64,000 bases of DNA from Collinsella sp. AF20-14LB. Lineage in GTDB: Bacteria > Actinomycetota > Coriobacteriia > Coriobacteriales > Coriobacteriaceae. How positions within the stretch are numbered: the stretch's first letter is position 1; each line of letters begins with the position of its first letter. The notes beneath the pieces were generated by a model. It ran no database searches, was not told where the DNA came from, and saw nothing but the letters and a program-made list of their open reading frames with translations. Below are positions 9,158-18,167 of the stretch, in pieces. The stretch spans positions 9,810 through 73,809 of the forward strand of contig NZ_QRWD01000012.1 in the NCBI RefSeq assembly GCF_003459505.1, given 5' to 3'. The position numbers and the translations under genes are program-made.

Positions 9158-10408
9158 TTACTGGCGCTGTTTGGGCTCGGTGACGATGGCCCGAACGATG
9201 CGGGGGCGATCGGTGAGATCGCGGACGACGCGCACATCCGAAAGGCCCGCTTGGCGGCAGAGTTCGGCGGCGGCGTCGAGGGCACCCTCGTAGAGCTCGC
9301 AGGCAAAGAGTCCGCCGGCACGCAGCATATAGGGTGCCGCATTGAGCAGGCGGCGGAAAATGTCCAGGCCATCGGCACCGCCCTCGAGCGCTAAATCGGG
9401 CTCGAAGTCCTTGACCTCGTGCGGCAGCGAGCGCATAACGTCGGTCGGGATGTAAGGCGGGTTGGAGACGAGCACGTCGAAGGTGCCCCACTCGTCGTGG
9501 GGAATGGAGCTCACCAGGTTGGTGAGGCTGAAGGCAACCTCATCTGCCGTGAGGCCGAGCGCGTCGCGGTTTTTGGTGGCCAGATCAATGGCACGCGGCT
9601 CGATATCGGTAGCGGTGCAGGTAACGTGGCCGCGGCGCTCCCAAGCAAGGGAGAGCGAGATGCAGCCCGTGCCGCAGCCGACCTCGAGAACGCGAGCAGT
9701 GCGGGGCTCGGCTGGGGCAGGCGCAGCGGCATCCTGAGCTGAAGCCGTCTCCTGGTCGGCACCCTCGATGGCGATGCCGTATTCGTCGAGCTCGGGCTCA
9801 GCAGCTTCCGCAGTCTCGGCTTCCGCTGCCTGCGCGGCGGCTTCCTCGGCCTCGCGGTCGGCCAGTTCCTCGGCATAGGCACGGCTACCCAGCACGTCGC
9901 TGCCTAGCGCCGCCTCATCGGCAGCCGTCAGGTTAGCGGCACGGCGCTCGGCGGTCGCGCGTTCGTCTGCCAGCGCGGCCTCGGCTTTGCGGGCCTGCTC
10001 GACCTCATCGTTCCAAGGCAGCTCAACACGCTGACGGGCAGCAGCCTCGGGGCTCAGCACCTCGGCATCCAGATAATTGAGGACTTCCTCGACGAGCATC
10101 TCGGTCTCGGGGCGCGGAATGAGCACACCGGGGGCGCACGCGACGTCGATCATGCGAAACTGCGTGCTGCCCGTGATGTATTGCAGCGGCTCGCCCTTAG
10201 CGCGGCGGACAACGGCCGCGTGCATGGTCTCGAGCTGGGCCGCGTTAAGCATCTCGTCCATGCGCATATATAAGTCGATGCGTGCCAAACCCGTGGCAGC
10301 GCACAGCAGCCACTCAGCAGAAAGACGGGGGTGCTCCTCGCCACGCTCGGCTAGGTACTCCTTGGTCCACTCAAGACAACGCTTGATGGTCCAGATCTCG
10401 TTTGCCAT
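9158..10408 (-). CDS. prmC: peptide chain release factor N5-glutamine methyltransferase with Ala/Glu-rich insert
   Basis: Methylates the GGQ glutamine of release factors 1 and 2. From the ATG at 10408 (site GGGGAGGG) it has 416 residues, about 130 more than usual. The N-terminal helical domain (about 1-95) and the Rossmann methyltransferase domain are clear: LEVGCGTGCISLSL near residue 240 binds SAM and SNPPYIP near residue 316 is the catalytic NPPY. Between them, about residues 118-235 are low complexity, rich in Ala, Glu and Asp, with no family counterpart. It lies downstream of prfA in the same direction, but a gap of about 800 bases filled with repeats separates them. Confidence 0.93.
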   Translation of the reverse strand: MANEIWTIKRCLEWTKEYLAERGEEHPRLSAEWLLCAATGLARIDLYMRMDEMLNAAQLETMHAAVVRRAKGEPLQYITGSTQFRMIDVACAPGVLIPRPETEMLVEEVLNYLDAEVLSPEAAARQRVELPWNDEVEQARKAEAALADERATAERRAANLTAADEAALGSDVLGSRAYAEELADREAEEAAAQAAEAETAEAAEPELDEYGIAIEGADQETASAQDAAAPAPAEPRTARVLEVGCGTGCISLSLAWERRGHVTCTATDIEPRAIDLATKNRDALGLTADEVAFSLTNLVSSIPHDEWGTFDVLVSNPPYIPTDVMRSLPHEVKDFEPDLALEGGADGLDIFRRLLNAAPYMLRAGGLFACELYEGALDAAAELCRQAGLSDVRVVRDLTDRPRIVRAIVTEPKQRQ

Positions 10409-10800
10409 GGGGCCCTCCCCTCTTAAGCGCCGGGCGGCGCGCGAATGTCGGAGCAGATTGTACGCGAGGCCAGCGTTTGGCAAGGGACGATTGAAGGCGA
10501 TTATCGACAATCAGCCCAGATTTTTACTTGGAACCTGCCCGAAGTGTTCATTCGTCGACGTCTAAATCTGCATCCGTCAAGTTTTTGGCAAGGTTGCCCC
10601 AAAACTGACCAATATCTAACCAAGAACTTGCCAAATCACTTGACGCGCGACGCATCAAAAAATGCACTGCAGCTTCTTGGACGATTTTTTGAGCAATATT
10701 TTCGGCAGAAGATGCACGCCGCAATTTCTTTGAGCAGGTAGCTGGCTTAATGGCCATCAAAGCCGATTGAATAACATCTCAAAGCAATGTGCCCAACCCA

Positions 10801-10987
10801 GTCATTGGGGACGTTCTTAAACGACTAGCTATCGGGGACAGTCTTCGCAGCCAGCCGCGAAGGACCGTCCCCATCTGCCGGCCTTTAGGGACAGTCCCCA
10901 ACTGCCGGCACAAAAGGAGCGTCCCCAACTGCCAGGTGCCGCAAGAATATCCCTTTTGACTAGTCATTTAAGAACGTCCCCAATGAC
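10801..10987. repeat. nested inverted-repeat element built on GGGGAC motifs
   Basis: Outer arms at 10801-10828 and 10960-10987 are complementary with one mismatch and start GTCATTGGGGACGTTCTTAA. Between them are a second imperfect hairpin (10834-10873) and further copies of GGGACAGTCCCC or GCGTCCCC followed by AACTGCC. The end motif recurs at 16980-16995 as GTCATTGGGAACGTC, next to another repeat. Confidence 0.75.
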
Positions 10988-11044
10988 TACCTTGGAAACC
11001 CCGCAGGTTGAGCATACCGCATCCGGAGCAAGGCAACGCTGCAG

Positions 11045-11202
11045 GTAGAGGACGGACAGCGAGCGACGTCCAGGGCGAACAAGTTGGCATGAAAAAGGCA
11101 AGGCATAGACCTTCTGGTCATGCCTTGCCTTTTGAATGACAAATTGTCGCCCTGGGCGGCGCGCAGCGTCGGCTGGTCCGCCGTTCGGTAGAACGGCGGA
11201 AC
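11045..11202 (-). repeat. multi-hairpin 3-prime module, copy 1 (after prfA)
   Basis: Read on the minus strand, directly after the prfA stop, comes a short hairpin (CCGCCGTTC/GAACGGCGG), then a long hairpin whose tip is the strong stem GGCAAGGCAT/ATGCCTTGCC with T-rich flanks. The tip can serve as a rho-independent terminator in either direction. A near copy follows the epimerase gene at 17003-17160. Confidence 0.8.
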
Positions 11203-12270
11203 CTACACAGCTTGTGCCAGCTTCTCGGCTCGCTCGGCGGCGGCGAGCGCCTCGATGACGGTGCCGAGTTGATCGCCCAGAAGGACGCCGTTGTAGGTGG
11301 AGTTGAAACCGATGCGGTGATCGGTCACGCGGTCCTGGGGCTGGTTGTAGGTACGGATCTTCTCGGAACGGTTGCCGTGGCCGATCTGGCTCTGGCGCTC
11401 GGCACCGAGCTCTGCCTGCTGCTTCTCGAGCTCCATCTCGTACAGACGGGCACGTAGCATCTGCATGCAGACCTCGCGGTTCTGGATCTGGGAACGCTGC
11501 TCCTGCGACTGCACCACGGTGTTGGTGGGCAGGTGGGTGATGCGCACGGCGGAGTAGGTAGTGTTAACGCACTGACCGCCAGGGCCGGAGGCGCAGTAGG
11601 TGTCGATGCGCAGGTCGGACTGGTTGATCTGAACGTCGATCTCCTCGGCCTCGGGAAGCACGGCGACGGTCGCCGTGGAGGTCTGGATACGGCCCTGGGA
11701 CTCGGTCTTGGGAACGCGCTGGACGCGGTGCACGCCGGACTCGAACTTCATGACGGAGTAGACGCGGTCGCCCTCGACCTTGAACTCAATGGACTTAAAG
11801 CCGCCGGCCTCGCTGGGACTAGAGTCGAGCACGGTGGTCTTCCAGCCGCGCGACTCGCAGAAGCGCTGGTACATCTTGTACAGGTCGCCGGCGAAGATGG
11901 CGGCCTCGTCGCCACCGGCGGCGGAGCGGATCTCGACGATAGTGTTCTTGTCGTCGTTGGGGTCACTCGGGATGAGCATGTACTTGATGTCTTCCTCGAG
12001 CTGGGGAAGCTTCTCCTCGTTCTCGGAGATGTCCATCTGGAGCATCTCCTTCTCGTCCGCGTCGGTCGTGTCGCGGAGCATTTCCTTGGCAGCCTCGATG
12101 TCATCGAGCGCACCGATGTACTCGCGCGAGGCGGCGATGAGGTCGGACTGGTGCGCATACTCCTTGTTGAGACGCGTGAACTCCTTAATATCGGAGGCGA
12201 CGGCCGGGTCGGAGAGTTTCTTCTCGAGCTCCTCGTAGGCCTTGATAATCTTTTCGAGCTTGTCGCGCAT
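11203..12270 (-). CDS. prfA: peptide chain release factor 1
   Basis: Recognises UAA and UAG stop codons and triggers peptide release on the ribosome. It has 355 residues, the standard length. The anticodon-like tripeptide of RF1 is PKT at residues 187-189 within HRVQRVPKTESQGR, and the catalytic GGQ is at 231-233 in SGPGGQCVNTT. The residue after GGQ is Cys rather than the usual His. The ATG has a strong AAAGGAG site. Its methylating enzyme gene prmC lies downstream beyond a repeat-filled gap. Confidence 0.97.
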   Translation of the reverse strand: MRDKLEKIIKAYEELEKKLSDPAVASDIKEFTRLNKEYAHQSDLIAASREYIGALDDIEAAKEMLRDTTDADEKEMLQMDISENEEKLPQLEEDIKYMLIPSDPNDDKNTIVEIRSAAGGDEAAIFAGDLYKMYQRFCESRGWKTTVLDSSPSEAGGFKSIEFKVEGDRVYSVMKFESGVHRVQRVPKTESQGRIQTSTATVAVLPEAEEIDVQINQSDLRIDTYCASGPGGQCVNTTYSAVRITHLPTNTVVQSQEQRSQIQNREVCMQMLRARLYEMELEKQQAELGAERQSQIGHGNRSEKIRTYNQPQDRVTDHRIGFNSTYNGVLLGDQLGTVIEALAAAERAEKLAQAV

Positions 12271-12465
12271 GGCGGGACTCCTTTATATGCGTGAAGGTGA
12301 AAATCGGCAGAATTGATGGGGCGCGGGGCGCCGCTGCGGGGGTAAGCCCGGCTAGAACATGTCGATCTTCAGATACATGCGCATCCCTTCGCGTATGGGG
12401 TACATAGTTGCGGTCTAACCCATACATGATAGCGTGCGCAGGCAAACCTGCATATAACCCGCACG

Positions 12466-12500
12466 GAATGTGACAAAGGGACAGTCCCTTTGTCACATTC
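12466..12500. repeat. 35-bp palindromic repeat, copy 1
   Basis: Perfect 17-bp arms starting GAATGTGACAAAGGGAC surround a single A. It begins at the last base of the M20 peptidase stop codon. Three more copies lie at 19206, 30719 and 44363. It lacks a T tract, so it is a poor intrinsic terminator. The remaining 12271-12465 before prfA shows no gene. Confidence 0.85.
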
Positions 12501-13915
12501 TAGAGTGTTTGAAGCAGAGCAATGAGAAAACGAATGCCCTGGAGGTAGGCTCGGTGGGTGATGCGCTCGTTGGTGCCGTGGACGCCGCGGTCGCACTCGT
12601 CATCGTCGACCACAAATGCCGAAAAACGAATGCATTCAGAGCAAATGCGCTGGTAGTTGGCAGCGTCGGTCGCGCCAATCACGGTCGAGGGCACAATTGC
12701 CACTGGCTCGAATGATCCGTTTTCCTCCATCCCCTTTGGATCACGGAAATAACGGGCGGCGATGGTGCGAACGGCCTCGAGGCCCGGCCCGCCGATGCGC
12801 GGGGACGGCGAGGGCTCGGAGCTGCCGGGGCCCAGCTCCACTTCGACACGACCGGCAAGGTCCGCCCCGGCAACCGCTTCACGGCAGCGCGCCACAACGT
12901 CGGACACGCTCGTGCCCTCGAGCATGCGGAAGTTAATGTTTGCCCACATATCCTGCGGCATCACGTTAGCACCGGTGCTACCGCCCTCAATTTGGGTCGG
13001 TGCACAAGTGGTGGTCACGAGCGGATAGAGCTTCTTGCTGGCGAGGCACTCGCGCACGATGGCGTCCTTGTTGGCGGCAATTTCATCGGCCGTGTAGAGC
13101 CCCAACTCGACGAGCTGGGCGGCAAGCAAGTCGGTCACACGCGTCGGCCATTCGATATCGCAAATTGCGGCGATGGCGCGGCTCAGCATCTCGAGTGACG
13201 TGCCGCCGTAGGGGTTGGAAGAATGCCCACCCGCGCTCTTTGTCTTGAGAACAATGTCGGCATAACCTTTCTCAGCCAGGTCGGCGTGCATGAGCCAACC
13301 CTCGCCCGCGCTGTACTCGGCAGCCGGAGCGATGCGGTAATCGCCCTCATCGATCAGGTACTCAAGCTCAATGCCGCGCTCCTCGAGCACGCGACCGATC
13401 GCCCCCGCGCCGCACTGCGTAGTTTCCTCGTCCTGGCCAAAGGCCAGGAGCAGCGTGCGCTCGTGCTCCCAGCCGTGCGCCAGCGCATACTCAACTGCCT
13501 CGAGAATGCCTGCGACCTGGTCCTTCATGTCGACAGCGCCGCGACCCCAGATGTAGGTATCGTCCACGTGCCCGCTAAAGGGGGCGTGCGTCCAGTCGGC
13601 CTCGGTACCCGGCACCACGGGGACCACGTCCATGTGGCCCATGAACATAACGGGCTTGAGAGCGGGGTCGGAGCCGGCAAGCGTCACCAACAGCGAATGG
13701 CCGATGAGCTCGACCTCGCCCGCCGCAAACACGCGCGGCCAGGCCTGCTGCATATAGGCGCGCAGGTCGTCGAACGGTTGCCAGTCCACCGCCTCGGCAT
13801 CCATGCTCGAGATGGTCGGAAACGACAGCACGCGACCCAAGCGCTCGCTCGCGCCAGCTTCGTCCAAATCGGCAAAATCATCCTCATGCGCAAAGAAGCG
13901 CCAAACCTCGGCCAT
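12500..13915 (-). CDS. M20-family metallopeptidase
   Basis: Dinuclear zinc peptidase or deacylase of the M20/ArgE/DapE/carboxypeptidase superfamily, 471 residues from the ATG at 13915 (site AAAGGAT). Metal-binding positions are visible: His in MFMGHMDVVPV, bridging Asp in GRGAVDMKDQ and the catalytic Glu pair in GQDEETTQ. AGGHSSNPYGG marks the dimerisation domain. It resembles the carboxypeptidase S/PM20D1 type more than DapE, but the substrate cannot be told from sequence. It lies 72 bases upstream of, and is read away from, no co-oriented partner except the ABC genes on the same strand. Confidence 0.9.
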   Translation of the reverse strand: MAEVWRFFAHEDDFADLDEAGASERLGRVLSFPTISSMDAEAVDWQPFDDLRAYMQQAWPRVFAAGEVELIGHSLLVTLAGSDPALKPVMFMGHMDVVPVVPGTEADWTHAPFSGHVDDTYIWGRGAVDMKDQVAGILEAVEYALAHGWEHERTLLLAFGQDEETTQCGAGAIGRVLEERGIELEYLIDEGDYRIAPAAEYSAGEGWLMHADLAEKGYADIVLKTKSAGGHSSNPYGGTSLEMLSRAIAAICDIEWPTRVTDLLAAQLVELGLYTADEIAANKDAIVRECLASKKLYPLVTTTCAPTQIEGGSTGANVMPQDMWANINFRMLEGTSVSDVVARCREAVAGADLAGRVEVELGPGSSEPSPSPRIGGPGLEAVRTIAARYFRDPKGMEENGSFEPVAIVPSTVIGATDAANYQRICSECIRFSAFVVDDDECDRGVHGTNERITHRAYLQGIRFLIALLQTL

Positions 13916-13987
13916 GACATCCTTTCGATTGTGGTGACGAGGGCCGCCCCACCGGAGCGGCCCTGCCACATAAGCGTTTGCGATCGG

Positions 13988-14773
13988 TTATTTGTCCTCA
14001 AGATAGCGCGAGAGGAACTCGCGGGTGCGCTGGTGTTTGGGGTTGCCGAAGAGCTCGGCCGGTGCCGCATCCTCGAGCACCACGCCCTGGTCCATAAAGA
14101 CCACGCGGTCGGACACCGTGCGGGCAAAGGCCATCTCGTGCGTGACGACGACCATGGTCATGCCGTCGGCAGCGAGCTTGCGCATGACCTCGAGCACCTC
14201 TCCCACGATCTCGGGGTCGAGTGCGGAGGTCGGCTCGTCGAACAGCATGATCTGCGGATTCATGCAGAGGGCACGGGCTATGGCCACACGCTGCTTTTGG
14301 CCGCCGGACAGACGACCCACGGCGGCGTGCGCGAACTTTTCGAGCCCCACGCTCGTCAGATGCTCCATCGCGACTTTCTCGGCCTCGGTCTTGCTCATCT
14401 TTTTGAGCGTGACGGGCGCGAGCGTGCAGTTGTCGAGCACATCCATGTTGCTGAACAGGTTAAAGCCCTGGAACACCATGCCGATGTCCTCGCGCAGCTT
14501 GTTGATGTTGCAGCGCTCGGCCGTGAGGTCCTGGCCATGGAACCAGATATGGCCCGCGTCCGGGGTCTCGAGCAGGTTGAGGCAGCGCAGGAAGGTCGAC
14601 TTACCCGAACCCGAGGCGCCGATGATGGTGACGACCTCGCCGGGATTAACGGACAGGTCGATGCCCTTGAGCACCTCGAGCGAGCCGAAGCTCTTGCGCA
14701 GGCCCTCGACGCGGATAAGCGGCTCATTTGTCTGTGCGGCGGCCGCAACGCCGGTAGTGGCGGTATCTGCCAT
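13988..14773 (-). CDS. polar amino acid ABC transporter, ATP-binding protein
   Basis: ATPase of a GlnQ/HisP-type importer, 261 residues from the ATG at 14773, which follows GAGGAG. Motifs in order: Walker [11 protein letters not shown]-loop in [11 protein letters not shown], signature LSGGQKQR, Walker [13 protein letters not shown] and the switch His in [10 protein letters not shown]. Together with the permease 22 bases upstream and the binding lipoprotein it forms a complete importer; the ligand is probably a polar amino acid, unassigned. Confidence 0.95.
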   Translation of the reverse strand: MADTATTGVAAAAQTNEPLIRVEGLRKSFGSLEVLKGIDLSVNPGEVVTIIGASGSGKSTFLRCLNLLETPDAGHIWFHGQDLTAERCNINKLREDIGMVFQGFNLFSNMDVLDNCTLAPVTLKKMSKTEAEKVAMEHLTSVGLEKFAHAAVGRLSGGQKQRVAIARALCMNPQIMLFDEPTSALDPEIVGEVLEVMRKLAADGMTMVVVTHEMAFARTVSDRVVFMDQGVVLEDAAPAELFGNPKHQRTREFLSRYLEDK

Positions 14774-14795
14774 GATGATTCTCCTCGTCTTGAGC

Positions 14796-15944
14796 CTAGT
14801 TGGAGCTGGGCAGCGTTGCCGGGGCCTCGGCGCCGAGCTTTTTGCCAAAGGCCTCGAGCAGGCGGCTCGCCACGAGCGTCAGGATCAGGTAGACCACAAG
14901 CGCCACGCAGTAGACCTCCATCTGGCGGTAGTACACGCCGGCGACGGTAGTGGTGGCGTACATGAGGTCGAACACGCCGATGACCGAGAGCACCGACGAG
15001 TCCTTGATGTTGATGATGAGCTCGTTGGTGAGCGCCGGGATCGCGTTTTTAATGCCCTGGGGAAACACAACTTTGCGCATGGCCTGCCACTGCGACAGAC
15101 CCAGCGAGCGCGCCGCCTCGGCCTGACCGGGGTCGATCGACTCGATGCCGCCGCGCAGGACCTCCATCATATAGGCGGTGGAGTTGAGCGAGATGGTGAC
15201 GAGGCCGGCGGTGAAGGTACTCCAGATCTGGTTGGCCTGGGCAGTCTCGAAGCCCATGCCGCGCAAAACGGTGAAGCCCGCGTAATAGATGAGCAGGCCC
15301 TGGACCATCATGGGCGTGCCGCGCACGATGGTGGAGTAGACGGTCGTAAAGCCGCGGCCGATGCTCTTAAAGAAGCGCACCAGGTCGTTATCCACGCGAT
15401 CGAACGTCTGAATACGCAGGAACACAAAGAGCAGTGCCAGGAAAAAGGCGATGGCGGTGCCGAAGGTGGCAAGCGCGATGGTGATCTCGATACCGCGGAT
15501 AAAGAAGTCGCCGCTCTTGTAGGTCATGTAGACCAAGCTCGACAGAAAGTCGCTGGGATTGGAGTCCGAGACAATGCTCACCTGCACCAGGTCGATAAAC
15601 GACATGACGCAACGGTCGATAAAGAAGATCGCCGCGATGGCAACCACGACATAGCTGCCCAGGCGCGCGCCGCGGCGGCAACGCTCGGATGCAAACGGCG
15701 ACTTTTGGCGATAGTCATTCCAATGCATGAGCTTGGTGACGAGCGCTGCCGCCGATACGACAATCCAAGCCCACAGAATCGCCCAGAGGCAGTCTTGGAA
15801 CACGCCCGTGGGTGCCAAGAAGCTCAGCGGCGTGGGGTTGCGCTGGCTAAACGCCAGACCGAGCGCCGCGATAGCGCTCGTGCCCAGATACACATAACGG
15901 TGGTCGGCCTTGATAAAGGAGGCCAGACGATTGATGGCTTTCAT
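14796..15944 (-). CDS. polar amino acid ABC transporter, permease with N-terminal extension
   Basis: Membrane subunit of a HisM/GlnP-type importer, 382 residues. The C-terminal 220 residues carry the permease domain with the EAA loop [22 protein letters not shown] that docks on the ATPase. The first 150 residues add about three membrane helices and a charged loop, so the protein is about 150 residues longer than usual single-domain permeases. Such extended forms exist in Gram-positive bacteria. The ATG has a GGGAGA site. It is in an operon between the binding protein and the ATPase. Confidence 0.93.
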   Translation of the reverse strand: MKAINRLASFIKADHRYVYLGTSAIAALGLAFSQRNPTPLSFLAPTGVFQDCLWAILWAWIVVSAAALVTKLMHWNDYRQKSPFASERCRRGARLGSYVVVAIAAIFFIDRCVMSFIDLVQVSIVSDSNPSDFLSSLVYMTYKSGDFFIRGIEITIALATFGTAIAFFLALLFVFLRIQTFDRVDNDLVRFFKSIGRGFTTVYSTIVRGTPMMVQGLLIYYAGFTVLRGMGFETAQANQIWSTFTAGLVTISLNSTAYMMEVLRGGIESIDPGQAEAARSLGLSQWQAMRKVVFPQGIKNAIPALTNELIINIKDSSVLSVIGVFDLMYATTTVAGVYYRQMEVYCVALVVYLILTLVASRLLEAFGKKLGAEAPATLPSSN

Positions 15945-15953
15945 GCTGTCTCC

Positions 15954-16880
15954 CTATGCCGGCTGACGGTCGAGGCACGCGTCCCACATCTGGTCGCGCT
16001 CCTCTTGGCTAATGCCCTTGAGCGTCTTATTGATAAGTTTGAGCAGCTTGTCCGAGCCCTTGCGGCAGCCGACGTTTGCCGTAACCTCCTGCTTAAAGCC
16101 CTCGCCCTCGGCAAAATGAATGGGGACGATACCGGGATTTTGGGCCATATAGCCCTTCTCGTTCTCGGTATTGTAGGTCACGGCGTCGCAGGTGCCCTGC
16201 AGCAGGTTCGAAAACACCGTGGGAACCGAATCGACCGGGTTCTTGTGGACGACGCCCGGGATCTCGTCGATGACGGTGTCGAGCATGGTGTCCTTTTGGC
16301 CGAGCACCGTGGCACCACTGAAGTCGCTGAGCTTGGTGGCGTTTTGGTAGGGCGAGCCCTCTTTTACGAACAGGCCAAAGTAGCCAATGAAGTACGGGTC
16401 GGAGAAGCCGACCGACTCCTCACGCTCGGGCGTAGCGCTCATGCCGGCGATGATGAGGTCGATCTGGCCGTTGTTGAGCGAATCGATGAGGCCCGAGAAG
16501 CTCTGCTTGACGGCAACGGGCTCGCCGCCAAGGGCCTTGCAGAGGATCTTTGCGATCTGAACATCGTAGCCATCGGCGTAAGCGCCCTGCACGTTGTCGA
16601 TGGGGATGGTGTACTCGCTGGCCTCGGAGACCTGCCAGTTGTATGGGGCGTAGGCCGCCTCCATGCCGATGCGGATCTTCTCCTTGCCGATCACGGAATC
16701 GGACAGGTCGTCGCGACCGCCGCCCGTGGTGGGCTGGACCACCTTGAGCGTGGACGGGCGCTGGCAGCCGGCAAGCGCGCCGGCGACGACGGAAGCACTC
16801 GCAGCGAGGGCGCTACCCAGGAAGATGCGACGACTGCACACCGGCTGGGCCTGCGCGTCGCGCTGATGGGAAGAATGCAT
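15954..16880 (-). CDS. polar amino acid ABC transporter, substrate-binding lipoprotein
   Basis: Extracellular ligand-binding protein (SBP family 3), 308 residues from the ATG at 16880 with a GGAAGG site. The leader has a twin-arginine motif SRRIFLG at residues 16-22 and a lipobox ending LAGC with Cys39, so it is probably exported folded by Tat and then lipidated. The mature part shows IRIGMEAAYAPYNWQ and DLIIAGMSATPEREESVGFSDPYF, the standard binding-protein signature. It is first in the three-gene importer operon, 9 bases before the permease. Confidence 0.94.
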   Translation of the reverse strand: MHSSHQRDAQAQPVCSRRIFLGSALAASASVVAGALAGCQRPSTLKVVQPTTGGGRDDLSDSVIGKEKIRIGMEAAYAPYNWQVSEASEYTIPIDNVQGAYADGYDVQIAKILCKALGGEPVAVKQSFSGLIDSLNNGQIDLIIAGMSATPEREESVGFSDPYFIGYFGLFVKEGSPYQNATKLSDFSGATVLGQKDTMLDTVIDEIPGVVHKNPVDSVPTVFSNLLQGTCDAVTYNTENEKGYMAQNPGIVPIHFAEGEGFKQEVTANVGCRKGSDKLLKLINKTLKGISQEERDQMWDACLDRQPA

Positions 16881-17002
16881 AATCTGCCTTCCCTGTTGAA
16901 TCGTATGCTGACGACTTAACAGGATATACGCCAGCGACCAGCAGCGCAGCACAAGCTCGAAAAATTAATAGACACACGGTAGTCATTGGGAACGTCGATG
17001 TT

Positions 17003-17160
17003 TTGGCAATGCCAGCGAGCGCCGCCCAGAGCGAACAAGTTGGCATGAAAAAGGCAAGGCATAGACCTTCTGGTCATGCCTTGCCTTTTGAATGACAAAT
17101 TGTCGCTCTGGGTGGCGCGCAGCGTCGACCGGCCCGCCGTTCGCTAGAACGGCGGAACCT
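17003..17160 (-). repeat. multi-hairpin 3-prime module, copy 2 (after the epimerase gene)
   Basis: Same architecture and position as the copy at 11045-11202: a short hairpin with CCGCCGTTC and GAACGGCGG directly after the stop codon, then a long hairpin with the tip stem GGCAAGGCAT/ATGCCTTGCC. Where copy 1 pairs CCAGGGCGA with TCGCCCTGG, copy 2 pairs CCAGAGCGA with TCGCTCTGG, a compensated change. GTCATTGGGAACGTC at 16980 adjoins it. The rest of 16881-17002 is featureless. Confidence 0.8.
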
Positions 17161-18054
17161 CTAGAGCAGGGTAACGCTAAAGGAGCGCTCGTCGGTGGCG
17201 CCGGGGGCCAAGACGATGGTGTTGACCTTGTGCTCAAAGACGTCGTCCTCGGTGTCCATGGTGGTGTGACCGGTCCAAGGCTCGAGCGCCACAAACGGGG
17301 CGTCGTTGGCGGCAGACCACACGCCGATGTACTTAAAGCCCTCAAAGTCGATCTTGACGCCGTGACCCGACTTGCAACCGCGCAGCGTGAGCGTGGAGCC
17401 CGGGGTATCGGTGAACATGATGGCGTCGTTATCGAAGCTGCGGTGCGTGATGGGCAGCACGTCCGAGTTATCGGGGGCCTTGTAGCTGCCCTCGAACGTC
17501 ATAAGGCCATCGGGCGTGATGACGGGGGCCTCGTTAGTCCAGGCCTCGGTAAACGCCAGCTCGTAATCCTCGAACGCCTCGTCCTCGACACCGGGGGCGG
17601 GCACGTTAAATGCGGGGTGGCCGCCCACCGAGAACGGCAGGTCCACGTCGCCGGTGTTGGTGACGGCAAAGGTCTGCGTGAGGGTGGCGTCGCCGGTCAG
17701 GGCATAGGTCATGTTGAGCTTAAAGTGGAACGGGAACGCCTTGAGCGACTCGGGCGTGTCGGTAATCTCGTAGGTGACAGACGAGCCGTCCTCAGAGACC
17801 TCGACCAGCTTGTGCTCGACAATGCGCGCGAGTCCGTGGCGCGGCATCTCGCAGGTGCCGGCCGCAGACGTTGCCGTGTTGTTGCGCAGCGAGCCCACAA
17901 TGGGGAACAGGATGGGCGCATGCTTGCCCCAAAAGGCGGGGTCGCCCTGCCACAGATACTCGTTGCCGTCGAGAGCAAGGCTCGTGAGCTGGGCTCCCAT
18001 GGAATCGATGGCCGCGGTGAGGCCGCCGCGCTTGATGGTAGTGACGGTGGACAT
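17161..18054 (-). CDS. aldose 1-epimerase family protein (LacX-like)
   Basis: Galactose mutarotase-like beta-sandwich protein, 297 residues from the ATG at 18054, which has a GGAGGA site. Family features: GAQLTSLALDGNEYLWQGDPAFW near the start, PRHGLAR with a conserved His, PFSVGGHPAFNVP, and ALEPWTGHTTMD near the end with the catalytic-type Glu. It is most like the LacX/YeaD branch, whose substrates are often unknown sugars or sugar phosphates. It is flanked by unrelated genes and followed by a multi-hairpin module. Confidence 0.88.
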   Translation of the reverse strand: MSTVTTIKRGGLTAAIDSMGAQLTSLALDGNEYLWQGDPAFWGKHAPILFPIVGSLRNNTATSAAGTCEMPRHGLARIVEHKLVEVSEDGSSVTYEITDTPESLKAFPFHFKLNMTYALTGDATLTQTFAVTNTGDVDLPFSVGGHPAFNVPAPGVEDEAFEDYELAFTEAWTNEAPVITPDGLMTFEGSYKAPDNSDVLPITHRSFDNDAIMFTDTPGSTLTLRGCKSGHGVKIDFEGFKYIGVWSAANDAPFVALEPWTGHTTMDTEDDVFEHKVNTIVLAPGATDERSFSVTLL

Positions 18055-18167
18055 GCTACTTCCTCCAAAAATAAACAATAGTGTCGAGGGCTATTGTCCC
18101 ACTCTTGGCGGCGGGACGGGACGGCAGGCGATTATTGAGTAGCCATAGCGGAATGAGCGGCAAACGC

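Larger units (their letters stand above)
10409..11202. other. 794-base gap between prfA and prmC, no convincing gene
   Basis: No reading frame here has family similarity or a good ribosome site. The stretch holds a small inverted segment near 10576-10650 (TCAAGT and GGCAAG with their complements), a nested repeat at 10801-10987 and a multi-hairpin module at 11045-11202. prfA and prmC are usually adjacent, so the gap looks like a landing place for repeats. Confidence 0.7.

Noticed and set aside
10445..10741. 98-codon frame on the plus strand in the same gap
   Set aside because: Starts inside the leader region of prmC on the other strand, without a ribosome site or recognisable domain.
10548..10760. 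70-codon frame on the minus strand in the prfA-prmC gap
   Set aside because: No ribosome site, no family similarity, and it overlaps an inverted repeat; it cannot be told from chance.
12271..12499. Frame of 103 codons overlapping the start of prfA
   Set aside because: It reads through the 35-bp palindrome and then out of frame into prfA, with no support.
14025..16919. Open frame of 964 codons on the plus strand
   Set aside because: It runs antisense through the three amino-acid ABC transporter genes, which have clear family motifs; long antisense frames are expected in GC-rich DNA.
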